Translations under genes and position numbers: made by a program
NCBI GenBank assembly: GCA_030621085.1
Contig: JAUXIJ010000010.1
Span: 1-61,131, forward strand
Length of the DNA: 61,131 nucleotides
Origin: Candidatus Cloacimonadota bacterium
GTDB taxonomy: Bacteria; Cloacimonadota; Cloacimonadia; Cloacimonadales; TCS61
Reading direction: 5' to 3'
Part shown: piece by piece, positions 8,515 through 18,594 of the stretch
How positions within the stretch are numbered: the first letter of the stretch is position 1
Layout of the letters: every line of letters begins with the position of its first letter
The notes under the pieces: generated by a model
The model's input: only the letters and a program-made list of their open reading frames with translations
The model's database searches: none
What the model was told of the DNA's origin: nothing

Positions 8515-8940
8515 TTATAGATAAGGATTAGTTTGTATGGGATTTGGACCCAGCTTTTTTATTTTCTCAGTGAACTGATTAACCACTTCAGCATATCTTT
8601 TTCCTTCTGAAGCAGATACCCAGGATAGCTGCAATCTTTCCGGATCTATTTTTAAAGTTTTAATTACTTTTTTCAGTAAAGCAAATCTTCTGCGAGCATA
8701 ATAATTACCCTTGTCATAATGACAATCACCTGGATGACATCCCGCGATCAGTATTCCGTCTGCGCCCAATAAAAGAGTTGTTAAAACTAAATTCGGGTCG
8801 ATTCTGCTGGAGCACATAACTCTGATAACTGTAAGAGAGGGCATTATTTCCAATTTTGCTGCTCCAGCTAAATCCGCTCCGGCATAAGAACACCAGTTAC
8901 AAAGAAAACCTACTATTTTAGGAGTGAACTGTTCTTTCAT
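8515..8940 (-). CDS. mvhD: MvhD-type [2Fe-2S] electron-transfer subunit, copy 2
   Basis: This 141-residue protein has the MvhD/HdrD-delta cysteine pattern: FLCNWCSYAGAD, VMCSSRIDP, and GCHPGDCHYDKGN. Family members bind a [2Fe-2S] cluster and link an electron donor (hydrogenase or formate dehydrogenase) to HdrA. No hydrogenase large or small subunit is present in the window, so the donor is probably another module such as the FrhB-like proteins. It is a tandem duplicate of the gene at 8987-9409, similar along its whole length. A GAGGAA site precedes the ATG. Confidence 0.87.
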   Translation of the reverse strand: MKEQFTPKIVGFLCNWCSYAGADLAGAAKLEIMPSLTVIRVMCSSRIDPNLVLTTLLLGADGILIAGCHPGDCHYDKGNYYARRRFALLKKVIKTLKIDPERLQLSWVSASEGKRYAEVVNQFTEKIKKLGPNPIQTNPYL

Positions 8941-8986
8941 TATTCCTCACATAACCATAAAATCATTTTATATTTTTCCAAATTTT

Positions 8987-9409
8987 TTATAAAAAAACAT
9001 TCCATTTTGATGGATTTTCTCCATAGCTTTTTATTTCTTCTGTATATTCATTGCTAACTTTTGCAAATTTAGTGCCTTCTGATGCTGAAATCCACGATAA
9101 TTTTAATCTTTTAGATTCTAATCCGAGAGTATCAAAAACTTTTGTTAACATTACAAATCTTCTGCGTGTATGATAATTCCCCTCGTGATAATGGCAATCT
9201 CCCGGATGACAACCACCGATAAAAACTCCATCTGCACCATTTAAAAAAGCCTTAACAACAAACATAGGATCTATTCTGCTGGAGCACATAACTCTTATAG
9301 GTAAGATGGATGAAGAATACTTGAGTCTGCTTGTGCCTGCTAGATCTGCACCTGCAGAAGTACACCATTTACACAGAAAACATACGATCTTTGGTTTATA
9401 CTCTTTCAT
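8987..9409 (-). CDS. mvhD: MvhD-type [2Fe-2S] electron-transfer subunit, copy 1
   Basis: This 140-residue MvhD family protein has FLCKWCTSAGAD, VMCSSRIDP and GCHPGDCHYHEGN. It sits directly downstream of the full-length hdrA, the usual position for the protein that docks on HdrA. The 46-nt gap to the second copy holds only that gene's ribosome-binding site. Retention of all cysteines in both copies implies both carry a cluster. Each may serve a different HdrA: this one the 650-residue HdrA, the second copy the HdrA pair downstream. Confidence 0.87.
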   Translation of the reverse strand: MKEYKPKIVCFLCKWCTSAGADLAGTSRLKYSSSILPIRVMCSSRIDPMFVVKAFLNGADGVFIGGCHPGDCHYHEGNYHTRRRFVMLTKVFDTLGLESKRLKLSWISASEGTKFAKVSNEYTEEIKSYGENPSKWNVFL

Positions 9410-9463
9410 CTTTTCCTTCCCTTGTTTACAAACAACATATAAAATTCATTATCTAATTATTTA

Positions 9464-11416
9464 CTATAAATATGAATAAATCTTTATCATATTAAGCATC
9501 TGTTCATCTGTAAGATTTTTCTGTTGAGCCGCACTTGATGGACAAGCAGTAATACAAGCACCACATCCCTCGCAAAGAACATCATTTACAGTTGCTATTT
9601 TCTTGATCTCATCTAACTCTCTGGCACCATAAGGACAGGCAGATACACAAATACCACATCCAGAACAGAGTTCTTCATTAACAATTGCTACTATTGGTGA
9701 GTGCGAAATTTCATCATTGGAAAGCAAAGCCAGAACTTTTGCTGCAGCTCCCGATGCTTGAGAAACCGTATCCGGAATGTCTTTTGGTCCCTGAGCTGTT
9801 CCAGCAAGATAAAAACCTGATTGCAAACTTTCGACAGGTCTAAGTTTGGGATGAGCTTCGATTAAGAAACCATTTTCATCCGTATTTAACTTAAGTGTCT
9901 TTATCAATTTATCAGCATCAAAATTAGGAACAATTGCCATTGCCAGAACAACCATATCAGCTTTGATCTCGATCTTCTTACCTGTTAGAGTATCTATTCC
10001 GCTAACTATCATTTTATCGGCTTCTTTATAAATGCGCGCAACCTTACCCCGAAAATAAACTATTCCTTCTTCAGTTACAGCCTGCTGAACAAACTCTTCA
10101 TATCGTTTACCACCGGAACGAATATCAATATAAAAAATATAAGGCTGACCGTCGTGAACTTTATGTTTATATAATTTTGCGTGTTTAAGCGTGTACATAC
10201 AGCAAATTCTGGAACAATACGGCATATGTCTTTCCGGATCTCGTGAACCTGAACATTGGATGAATACTATCTCTTTGGGAACCTTTCCATCAGAAGGACG
10301 ATACATCTCACCACCTGTGGGTCCGGTAGCCGAGAGGATTCTTTCAAACTGCAGACCATTAAGTACATCAGGATATTTTCCATATCCGTATTCAGCCATA
10401 TTTTCTACGGGATATAGGTCAAATCCGGTTGCCACGATTACTGCTCCGATTTCCTCTTCAAAATATTCCGGTTTCTTATCATAATCAATTGCATTCGGTT
10501 CACAAGCATCGCTGCATTTTGTACAGGCAATCGGGTTAAATCCCAAACAGTTTTCGGTATCAATCGTAAATGTAGCAGGAATAGATTGTGGGAAAGGAAT
10601 ATAAATAGCTTTCCTCCAGCTCATTCCTTCATCATATTCACTGGGAACTACAACCGGGCAGACAGGAGTGCAGTCATCACATAGAGTACATTTGTCAGGA
10701 TCAACATATTGCGGTTTTCTTTTAATACTTACTTTGAAATTACCAACGAAGCCTTCGATAGATTCCACTTCACTATTTGCAAATAATTTAATGTTTTTAT
10801 GTTTATTAACTGCCACCATTTTAGGAGTCATAATGCATTGTGAGCAGTCCAGTGTAGGAAAAGTTTCGGAAAGTTGAATCATATGCCCGCCAATAGATGG
10901 TTCCTTTTCAACAAGAATTACTTCATATCCTCCATCAGCTATATCGAGTGCTGCCTGAATACCGGCAATTCCTCCTCCAATAATTAGAGCTCTTTTCGTT
11001 AGAGATGCGGAAATGGGAGTAAGCGAGTCATTAAGCTTAAGTTTTTCTACGGCAGTTTTAATGATCAAATTTGCTTTTCTAGTACCTTCTTCAATATCGT
11101 CGTGAACCCAACTGCATTGTTCTCGAATATTTGCTACTTCAAGTTGATGCCTGTTAATATTCATTTCCTCCAGGGCATCCTGGAAAGTAGTTTCGTGAAG
11201 TGTGGGAGAACAAGCTGCCACCACTACACCGTCAAGTTTATGTTCAATAATAGTATCTCTTATAAGTTTTTGTCCCGGTTCAGAACACATGAAAATATAA
11301 TTTTCAATGTAGGCAACACCCGGATATCGGGCAATTTCTTCAGTTAATCTTTCAACATCAACAGTGCCCTTAATATTTATACCACAATGGCAAATAAAAA
11401 CTCCGATTCTTTTCAT
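9464..11416 (-). CDS. hdrA: heterodisulfide reductase subunit A, full length
   Basis: At 650 residues this is the complete HdrA of the locus. In order it has the N-terminal VFICHCGINI domain, the FAD fold (GGGIAGIQAALDIA), the flavin-proximal TLDCSQCIMTPK pair, an inserted ferredoxin region (CTLCDDCTPVCP and CTKCSDACEP), the PYCSRICCMYTLKHA segment, and a C-terminal pair of [4Fe-4S] motifs (CSGCGICVSACPYGA and CEGCGACITACP). HdrA carries the bifurcating FAD in methanogen HdrABC-MvhAGD, and in bacteria related complexes couple ferredoxin to other acceptors. The gene follows hdrB and precedes mvhD, the classic partners. The carriers used here are inferred, not visible. Confidence 0.92.
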   Translation of the reverse strand: MKRIGVFICHCGINIKGTVDVERLTEEIARYPGVAYIENYIFMCSEPGQKLIRDTIIEHKLDGVVVAACSPTLHETTFQDALEEMNINRHQLEVANIREQCSWVHDDIEEGTRKANLIIKTAVEKLKLNDSLTPISASLTKRALIIGGGIAGIQAALDIADGGYEVILVEKEPSIGGHMIQLSETFPTLDCSQCIMTPKMVAVNKHKNIKLFANSEVESIEGFVGNFKVSIKRKPQYVDPDKCTLCDDCTPVCPVVVPSEYDEGMSWRKAIYIPFPQSIPATFTIDTENCLGFNPIACTKCSDACEPNAIDYDKKPEYFEEEIGAVIVATGFDLYPVENMAEYGYGKYPDVLNGLQFERILSATGPTGGEMYRPSDGKVPKEIVFIQCSGSRDPERHMPYCSRICCMYTLKHAKLYKHKVHDGQPYIFYIDIRSGGKRYEEFVQQAVTEEGIVYFRGKVARIYKEADKMIVSGIDTLTGKKIEIKADMVVLAMAIVPNFDADKLIKTLKLNTDENGFLIEAHPKLRPVESLQSGFYLAGTAQGPKDIPDTVSQASGAAAKVLALLSNDEISHSPIVAIVNEELCSGCGICVSACPYGARELDEIKKIATVNDVLCEGCGACITACPSSAAQQKNLTDEQMLNMIKIYSYL

Positions 11417-11451
11417 TACAATCCTCTATATTATAGTAGATTCATACGAAT

Positions 11452-12330
11452 TTAAATTAATCTTTTCTCTTTCAATATTGGCTGGGGATCTACATAGTGC
11501 AACTTGCTCCATTTCTTATCCCATCCTCCACCCAGAGCAACAGACATTAGTTCTGTGAAATAAAAAACCGGCATTTTCTCAAATTCTATGAATTCCTCTG
11601 CTGTTTCTTTTTGTCTTTGGTCCAGGTTGAATGCACACAGGGGGCAACTTGTTACAATTGCTTCACATCCTGCCCTTCTGGCAGAATTTATTATCTCATA
11701 AGTTCTTTTAATGGTAACATCTTTTTTGGTTATGGTTTGATATGCACCGCAGCATTCCAGACGGTATGGGAAGGCAATGCTATCAGCTCCGAGCGAAGAA
11801 AAAAGGTTTTCAATAATATCGGGGTCTTCAAAATCATCGATGGCAAACTCTTTGGGTCTTACCAAAAGGCATCCGTAATATCCACCGATCTTTAATGAAG
11901 ATAAAGGCTTTTTTACTTTGTCTTTGATCTTATCAAAAGTGATTCTGTCTTTGAGAACAGTTAATAAATGAATAATGTCAACAGTGCCTTCATAGCGAAT
12001 ATTTTCTTTATACATAAGATCATTAACTTTATTCAGATTTTCTTCATCTTCAGTAATAAATTGTTTTGCTCTTTGCAAAGTATTGTAACACATACTACAA
12101 AGAACAACCAGCTCATTAAGATTTTGTTCTTCTGCTCTTAACAGATTTCGAATGGAAGCCAATTGGAGCATCAGATCATCAGTTGTCATAGAAAATACAG
12201 TACCGCAACAAACCCAATCTTTCATCTCATCGAGTTGATAGTCCAGGATTTCCATGACTTTTATAGCAGAATCTTCAAAGTTCTCTGCATTTGCTTTTAA
12301 AGTACAGCCGGGATAATATGGTAAATTCAT
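11452..12330 (-). CDS. hdrB: heterodisulfide reductase subunit B-like CCG protein
   Basis: This 292-residue protein has two CCG domains. The first runs from YYPGCTL through WVCCGTV to LCSMC, the second from GYYGCLL through LECCGAY to SCPLC. In HdrB such motifs bind the two noncubane [4Fe-4S] clusters that cleave heterodisulfide. In TfrB and SdhE, homologous domains serve succinate/fumarate enzymes. With sdhA and sdhB nearby and no coenzyme M/B chemistry expected in a bacterium, the SdhE/TfrB-like role is attractive. The gene starts 9 nt after the stop of an exported protein gene, and its GAGGA site overlaps that stop. Its usual partner hdrC is 7 kb upstream. Confidence 0.88.
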   Translation of the reverse strand: MNLPYYPGCTLKANAENFEDSAIKVMEILDYQLDEMKDWVCCGTVFSMTTDDLMLQLASIRNLLRAEEQNLNELVVLCSMCYNTLQRAKQFITEDEENLNKVNDLMYKENIRYEGTVDIIHLLTVLKDRITFDKIKDKVKKPLSSLKIGGYYGCLLVRPKEFAIDDFEDPDIIENLFSSLGADSIAFPYRLECCGAYQTITKKDVTIKRTYEIINSARRAGCEAIVTSCPLCAFNLDQRQKETAEEFIEFEKMPVFYFTELMSVALGGGWDKKWSKLHYVDPQPILKEKRLI

Positions 12331-12339
12331 TAATTTTCC

Positions 12340-15300
12340 TCATTTCAGCAATAAGCATTTTCTTGTTGCTTTATCTTTACCATTTACTTTTAACTTATAG
12401 AAATAAACACCTGAAGCTACTGATTTTCCATTGCTGTCATGGCTATTCCACACAACATCATGAGACCCTTTTTCAAGTACAGTATGAATCAGGGTTTTTA
12501 CTTTCTGACCTTTTATATTATAAATTGATAGATTAACCTTACAATATTCAGGTATTGAGAACGAAATTGTTGTATCAGGATTGAATGGATTAGGATAGTT
12601 ACCTTTTAGAATAACTTGTTTCGGAATATCTTCTTGATTATTTTCTAATGTAACAAGATTATACAATTGCCTGTTTGTAATTACCCTTCCTTCTTCAAAA
12701 TGATTCGTATTAAAATTATAAACAAAATAATTGTTTATTTTATGTCTTTCTCTATTTGATGATATTAATTCAAATTCTATTACTGAGCCTTCACGTACAT
12801 TCTCATCAATGTAGACAAGAATTTGAGCCATACTATCTGTTATAACTGCGGCACCAACACAAGTAGTGTCAATATATGCACCAATTTCAATTATGTTATC
12901 ATCTAAACCGATTATATCAATGACTTCATAATCAGATTTTTCTTCATATGTGAAATTGATGGGTTTTTCTATTGTATCATTATCGAAAATATTTCCAGAA
13001 TAATTCCAGTCAAAGCTTTCAATTGTTTCATTAACCCGAACGACATACCCTCTACCATAATGAAGAGCTCGCATTGTTGAACTTGGCCTGATTGGATCAG
13101 TAGGATCACCTCTATCTGGATCTACGGGAATAGGACCATAATACCATCGTTCAGATCTAACAGAAATAACCTTTTCAAAATCATCACCAAATGCATCATC
13201 AATATTTTGACTATTAGTCAGCCAATAACCAACCCAGTTATCTTGTTCTGGGTATAATGTTATGGATGTATAAGCATGAGTACCTAAATTCTCAATTTCA
13301 TAAGAGCTCGGTGAATAAGACATCCAAACTTTATAACATTTATTATTTTCAAGGTTATCTAAACCATAATATATCCACTCATTATTACTCGCATCGTATG
13401 CCATATATCCAATATCGGAGACAATGCTTACACCAAATGGATTAAGAGCATCAAAAACTTCTTCTGTTTGCAGACCTTCAAAAGGAAATGCAACCCAATT
13501 CCACCCTCCATGAAAGCCTGTATAAAATGAAATAGGTAATATTATTTCAGGGAAATATAAATCATCACTCTGAATTGTAATTTGACCTTCATAATTCGTA
13601 TACATCTTTGTTGGAGCAAATTTCATCGTTATGAAATCATAAGATTCAGCGTTAATTGATGTTGGATAATCAAGTATTTCTACATAATTGAAAATATTAC
13701 TGCTTATGTAACAATTTATGTTATCTAAAGAGTGGGAAGTACTAATATTTTGGATCTTAATTTCTATGGAAAATGGTCCATCAGGATTTATATATCCAAA
13801 ATTTATATTCTGATCTTCAACGAATATACCAAAATCATAGGCTTCGACGGCACCTAAATCAATTTCAGTGGAAGAAATCCGAGGATTATTATATATATCA
13901 GTACTTGGAAATTGAATGCTATTTCCTGTTAAATCATGAATATTTACTGTATTCAAACCTGAATTAAAAGCAGGTGAACTTGATGATATTGAATATAATT
14001 GTCCATTATTGTTATATAAGCAAGGATTCTGATTAAGGGTATTTAATTCATAAATAATAACACCTTCAACTCCATCCCCCCCCCCTTGTATAATGTTATT
14101 ATAAAGAGAAATTGATCCATTATCTTCAGACTTTATTTCAATATTATCACTACCGTCATTATTTTCCCATAGAATATTATTAATAAATACTGAAGAAGAT
14201 TCATCGGCATAAATGCCACCATAATTCGTAGCATTATTATATATAAAAGTATTATTTACTAATAGGATTTCCGGAACTTGGTATAAATTTATTGCTCCCC
14301 CTTTAGTAGCACTGTTCAAATAAAATAAATTGCCTAATATTAACGGCGTATTTGTAGGATTATTTTGAATTTTGAGTGCCCCTCCCCATGAAGCTTCATT
14401 ATGATGGAATATATTGTTCACTAAAGATGGAGCTGATTCTAAAGCCCAAATAGCTCCTCCGTTAAAATAAGATTCATTATTTTCAAAAACAGAATTTGAA
14501 ATAGTGATGTCTGCATTATTTAGAGTAACAGCACCACCAAACCAAGCCCAATTATTTCTAAAATGGCAACTATCAATTATTATTTCACTATTTTGTTCTA
14601 CATAAATTGCACCCCCCATGTCTTCTTGAATGCTTCCATTTCCATTTTCAAAAATACAGTATTTTAATACGGAATTTCCAGTACCGTAAAAAGCTATACT
14701 TTTCCATTCATCATCCGAAAAGTTTGTGAAAGTTATATAGTTATTCTCGTCCCCTATCGCTTCAAGATGCCCATAAACATTCATACCCTTATCATTTCTG
14801 AATTGCATATTAACTCCAGGGTAGATGTATAAAGCTTGTCCTTCGGGGATTATGATATTTCCATTATCCAAAAGATATGGTGGAATATCATCTGGTACTA
14901 TTATGTCAGTTGTAAAATAATTTATAGAATAATAGTTACTATTATCATAACGTGAGAATGTTTTTTTGCTTCCATTGCAATATCTAAGCTGGGCTGGATT
15001 AGTACTATCATTCTTTGGATGAAATGGAAAATTAAACAATTCTTCATTGGTTAAAAAATCAGGTCTTTCGGGTAAATAGTATGAATCATCATTCCATGCC
15101 GCAGAGCTTGTACCATAATGATTGTCAGACCATGTACGAGTATAATACTGACCCCAAAAATTTTTTCTTTTAACTATTGAATTTTTTTCGAATGGTTTTT
15201 TATCAAACCATCTACCACGAGTGAGATCAGCATATTCCTCTAAAAATGCAAAAGTTAGATAAAATCCCGTTGCTGAAATACCGTATTGTTGTAAAAGAAG

Positions 15301-16548
15301 CGCTAATGTAGATGCAGTATATCCAATAAATTGAATCTCCCAAGTGTCAGTCCAATGCATTCTGCTCTTCAAATAATTATTAATGGTAATTTGTTTGGTT
15401 TGTCTTGTCGAATAATAATCACCTACAATATCCGGTAGTTCATCCCAAATAGACATACCATATCTTTTTGATCTGTTTCTGAAGAATGTATTAAATTTCC
15501 TATTTTTGCCATGAAATGAATCAACCCACATTGCACTACAAATATTACTTTCGAACAAATTACTAAAAGGACCACGATAACCATCCCCCGCTGGTAAACT
15601 ATTCTCATAACTCGATTCCCCATGACAACAAATATCTCCTATAAAATCACCCGGTATGCACGTATTTAATAACCATCTTATGACTCCTGGTAGATTAGAA
15701 TTATCAATTGTTGTCTGTTTCCCTTTATGAACATAATTAAAACCATAGACATTATAATAGGCAGCATTCTGAACAATCATAGCATGCCGACATTTATTAA
15801 ATATATTATTTTCAATAAGACAATGAGTACTTCCATAGTCTATCGCTACACCATATCCATATCCACCTTCACCATGAAATTGAGCTTCATATAAGTAGCA
15901 GCCAAAAACTTCAATATGATTCGACATTCCAATTTGAATATGATGCTTTATCGGCTCATGGCTTTCTACTCCATAGACCCAACAGTTTTCAGCATAGCTA
16001 AATGAAATATTGTTCCCCTGGTGGCTTTCTTCAACATGGTTAGAAGAACCACTATCCAAACGGTTGATCCAAATATCTTCAATACCTACAGTAGTTATCA
16101 TATATTGATTATTTTCCCCATGCACTTCTATGCAATTCTTGAGATTATGATTAGTACCGGTAATATTGAAATTCAAAACTGTTCTTTCATCACGATCTCC
16201 ATCGCGTTCAAACATGTAGTTTCCACTTAGGATAACATAGGAACGCAATATAAGATTTTCATTTAGGCTATATTCGCCTTCGACTAATCTTATCCTTATG
16301 ATATTATCAGAGCTTGGTAAATAAGCTTCATAAATCCCACCAATTACACCTAACTCTTCAATGACAGAATTAATATCATAACTATTATCAATTGTAAGTT
16401 CCATATCTGCTTCAGGTAATTCATTAATACCAGCTTGTTGCCACTCTTCACTTATAGAATCTACTACTGCATATTCAGTTGTGAAATAAGCAAAGCAACT
16501 ACAACTAAAAATTAGAATTGTTAACGTAATATAAGTCTTATTCATCAT
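12340..16548 (-). CDS. large exported right-handed beta-helix protein with C-terminal sorting domain
   Basis: I start this 1402-residue protein at the ATG preceded by AGAGGAG (16548), not at an upstream in-frame codon. It has a signal peptide (MMNKTYITLTILIFSCSCFA), pectate-lyase-like beta-helix repeats around residues 60-300, and a second set around 590-860 with alternating 'VFENN' and 'IFHHNEA' turns. A region of beta-sandwich character follows. It ends with NYPNPFNPDTTISFSIPE and KCLLLK, the FlgD-like/type IX secretion C-terminal module. A run of ten G lies inside the second beta-helix near residue 822. Substrate is unknown; a surface glycan-binding or lyase role is possible. It ends directly before hdrB and splits the redox locus. 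Confidence 0.8.
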   Translation of the reverse strand: MMNKTYITLTILIFSCSCFAYFTTEYAVVDSISEEWQQAGINELPEADMELTIDNSYDINSVIEELGVIGGIYEAYLPSSDNIIRIRLVEGEYSLNENLILRSYVILSGNYMFERDGDRDERTVLNFNITGTNHNLKNCIEVHGENNQYMITTVGIEDIWINRLDSGSSNHVEESHQGNNISFSYAENCWVYGVESHEPIKHHIQIGMSNHIEVFGCYLYEAQFHGEGGYGYGVAIDYGSTHCLIENNIFNKCRHAMIVQNAAYYNVYGFNYVHKGKQTTIDNSNLPGVIRWLLNTCIPGDFIGDICCHGESSYENSLPAGDGYRGPFSNLFESNICSAMWVDSFHGKNRKFNTFFRNRSKRYGMSIWDELPDIVGDYYSTRQTKQITINNYLKSRMHWTDTWEIQFIGYTASTLALLLQQYGISATGFYLTFAFLEEYADLTRGRWFDKKPFEKNSIVKRKNFWGQYYTRTWSDNHYGTSSAAWNDDSYYLPERPDFLTNEELFNFPFHPKNDSTNPAQLRYCNGSKKTFSRYDNSNYYSINYFTTDIIVPDDIPPYLLDNGNIIIPEGQALYIYPGVNMQFRNDKGMNVYGHLEAIGDENNYITFTNFSDDEWKSIAFYGTGNSVLKYCIFENGNGSIQEDMGGAIYVEQNSEIIIDSCHFRNNWAWFGGAVTLNNADITISNSVFENNESYFNGGAIWALESAPSLVNNIFHHNEASWGGALKIQNNPTNTPLILGNLFYLNSATKGGAINLYQVPEILLVNNTFIYNNATNYGGIYADESSSVFINNILWENNDGSDNIEIKSEDNGSISLYNNIIQGGGDGVEGVIIYELNTLNQNPCLYNNNGQLYSISSSSPAFNSGLNTVNIHDLTGNSIQFPSTDIYNNPRISSTEIDLGAVEAYDFGIFVEDQNINFGYINPDGPFSIEIKIQNISTSHSLDNINCYISSNIFNYVEILDYPTSINAESYDFITMKFAPTKMYTNYEGQITIQSDDLYFPEIILPISFYTGFHGGWNWVAFPFEGLQTEEVFDALNPFGVSIVSDIGYMAYDASNNEWIYYGLDNLENNKCYKVWMSYSPSSYEIENLGTHAYTSITLYPEQDNWVGYWLTNSQNIDDAFGDDFEKVISVRSERWYYGPIPVDPDRGDPTDPIRPSSTMRALHYGRGYVVRVNETIESFDWNYSGNIFDNDTIEKPINFTYEEKSDYEVIDIIGLDDNIIEIGAYIDTTCVGAAVITDSMAQILVYIDENVREGSVIEFELISSNRERHKINNYFVYNFNTNHFEEGRVITNRQLYNLVTLENNQEDIPKQVILKGNYPNPFNPDTTISFSIPEYCKVNLSIYNIKGQKVKTLIHTVLEKGSHDVVWNSHDSNGKSVASGVYFYKLKVNGKDKATRKCLLLK
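14076..14085 (-). repeat. G10 homopolymer in coding sequence
   Basis: On the coding strand ten consecutive G encode Gly-Gly-Gly and the first base of Asp (IIQGGGDGVEG). It is the only homopolymer of this kind I noticed in a gene in this window, in an AT-rich surface-protein gene. Tracts of this length are prone to slipped-strand changes in length. Confidence 0.9.
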
Positions 16549-17569
16549 GTTCTCCTCTAGCAATATCGCTCTTAATTGTTCCAATAAGCTTTGTTCCATT
16601 ATCATTAAATGTTAAATTGTAATGATTCCCCCAAGTGTCTATAAGTAATAAGTCTAAAATCATTGTTTGGAGGGTATAAGTATCAATTAGAAAATTTCCC
16701 AAGATTAATTTGTTACCTTCAGAGTTAAAAATTGGATATTTCTGAATGGGATATTCAAATTGAATTTCTCCAATCGTGGTTAATGTATTTACATTGAACA
16801 GTAGTAATGAATCTTTTGATTCATTTAAATATGCGCAGTTTCCGTTTTCAATAGTTATATCAAATAGATCACTTGTATCAGATGATATCTGATTTATTTC
16901 TCCCGAAACAGTATTATATATAATAAGGCTACCTTCCTCTTGATTATTATAATAATATGTTTTGCCAATAATTAAATCTTCGGATATGTACCTGCTTTTC
17001 GATATAACAAATTCCTCATTACACATTAATTCCTGCTCACTTAATGTTTCAATATCTAATTCTATTAAACATCTAAGCTCAGAGTTAATTTTAGAATAGA
17101 TAATTTTATTATCATCTAAGCTAAAAGAAGGAATGCCGTAAATATTTTCTTCTGTATATGTTAATTGAACGTTCGATGAATCTGAAATGTTTATTAAAAA
17201 CAGATTATACCTATATTTTAGAACTATTTTACTTTTATTATGAGATATATTTATCCATCTAAAATCAATTTCATAACCTTCATCTGTACTGAAAAGATCA
17301 TTTAATAATTCCCCAGATAAAGTCATTGTATAAATGTTTCCTCTGCTAACGATCAGAGCTAGTTCTTCATCAAGTTCCTCAGGATTCGGTACGAAAAAAC
17401 AACTTCCCCCACCTTCTTGAAGATATGTTTCTACACTACCATCAAGATCAAGAACAGAGATCCAATTTTCATAAGATACCTCCGGGTTCGATTCACAAAT
17501 TGGATCGCATGACGTAAGCAAAAGCAATATTATCAATAAAAATGTAATATAAGAAAGAAATTTTTTCAT
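16538..17569 (-). CDS. predicted lipoprotein, beta-propeller-like, copy 2
   Basis: This 343-residue protein has a lipoprotein signal (MKKFLSYITFLLIILLLLTSC, Cys at about 21). The mature part contains repeating segments with FSLDDNKIIYS and FNSEGNKLILG, the pattern of TolB-like/WD40-like propeller blades. It is a diverged tandem paralogue of the gene at 17585-18583: both have the SC-x-PI/SI-x-E start, an 'EEWI/ENWI...DGS' strand and a 'FVPDLENPGEELIL'-like segment. It overlaps the next gene's start by 11 nt, so it belongs to the exported-protein module. No enzyme motif is visible, and the function is unknown. Confidence 0.75.
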   Translation of the reverse strand: MKKFLSYITFLLIILLLLTSCDPICESNPEVSYENWISVLDLDGSVETYLQEGGGSCFFVPNPEELDEELALIVSRGNIYTMTLSGELLNDLFSTDEGYEIDFRWINISHNKSKIVLKYRYNLFLINISDSSNVQLTYTEENIYGIPSFSLDDNKIIYSKINSELRCLIELDIETLSEQELMCNEEFVISKSRYISEDLIIGKTYYYNNQEEGSLIIYNTVSGEINQISSDTSDLFDITIENGNCAYLNESKDSLLLFNVNTLTTIGEIQFEYPIQKYPIFNSEGNKLILGNFLIDTYTLQTMILDLLLIDTWGNHYNLTFNDNGTKLIGTIKSDIARGEHDE

Positions 17570-17584
17570 TTTTTCTCCTTGTAT

Positions 17585-18583
17585 TTATGGAAAGTTGCGT
17601 CTTACATTCATAACAACTTTCGATGAAGATGAATTAAAATTAATAGAATGATAAGTGTAACAAACTTCTTCTAAGCTATAATTATGTAAAATGTTGTAAT
17701 TCTCAAATGTATCAGTAAAATATACTAATGGACCTATTGACAATAACATTCCTTCATAATTAAAATTGGGTTTAGAACTCCAGTCATGCTCACCTAAGTC
17801 GATTATTTCATTATTATTAATATCATAGAGTTTAAGTAAGTATGATTCCCTATATGCTACTTTCTGTTGGGTAATTGAAAAACTAATCCTCGAATGTATA
17901 TAACCATTATCTATTAAAGTTTTATTTGTTCCATCTAATAAAGCAGAATATAATCCATCTGAATTCAGTGTATCAGGATCATTTTGACCAAAATAAATTG
18001 AAGAGGAATTAACAAAAATAGGAGATTTAAAATTCATCCACTCAGAATAAACTTCCTCTATAATTTTTGTGACTTGATTAGTTTCAAGATCTCGATACGC
18101 TATAACTCTTGTCGAATCTATTATGTTTGTATAGCAATAGATTACAAATTGGTCATCAAGAGAAAATGATGAATCCCCTTCCCATATACTAGGATTATTT
18201 GTTAAATTCTGAAATTCGGTTCCATCTACATTGGCAATATAGATTTCACCCTCATAGTTTAACAACATTTTTGTCTTGTCATGGGAAAAATTGAAAACTG
18301 TCCCAACACTATCAATTATTGTTCTGCGATCTGTTCCATCCGGATTCATAAGATCAACCATACTATACCGATCTAAAAGAATTAATTCTTCACCTGGGTT
18401 TTCAAGATCAGGAACAAAATAAGGAGTAGCTCCTGATTTACAAATATATTCCAAATTTGAGCCATCAATATATATTGTAGCAATCCATTCTTCCGATGTA
18501 CCTTCTGGTTCGTAAATAGACCCACATGAGACTAGAAGAAGAACTATTATTAATAGCAAGATAAATGAGAGACATTTTTCCAT
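17585..18583 (-). CDS. predicted lipoprotein, beta-propeller-like, copy 1
   Basis: This 332-residue lipoprotein candidate has LLLIIVLLLVSC as its lipobox. It carries propeller-like repeats (VFNFSHDKTKMLLNYEGEIYIANVDGT and SFSLDDQFVIYC), which recall TolB/DPP-type beta-propeller blades. The copy downstream shares its architecture, so the two arose by duplication. The gap to the next gene is 15 nt. It is probably held in a membrane facing the periplasm or surface and may assist the large beta-helix protein encoded two genes later; that role is inferred only from position. Confidence 0.72.
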   Translation of the reverse strand: MEKCLSFILLLIIVLLLVSCGSIYEPEGTSEEWIATIYIDGSNLEYICKSGATPYFVPDLENPGEELILLDRYSMVDLMNPDGTDRRTIIDSVGTVFNFSHDKTKMLLNYEGEIYIANVDGTEFQNLTNNPSIWEGDSSFSLDDQFVIYCYTNIIDSTRVIAYRDLETNQVTKIIEEVYSEWMNFKSPIFVNSSSIYFGQNDPDTLNSDGLYSALLDGTNKTLIDNGYIHSRISFSITQQKVAYRESYLLKLYDINNNEIIDLGEHDWSSKPNFNYEGMLLSIGPLVYFTDTFENYNILHNYSLEEVCYTYHSINFNSSSSKVVMNVRRNFP

Positions 18584-18594
18584 TTTTTAGTTCC

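Noticed and set aside
16549..16605. Upstream start for the 1402-residue exported protein
   Set aside because: The 19 added residues precede a clear AGAGGAG site and a good signal peptide, and would place the signal peptide internally.
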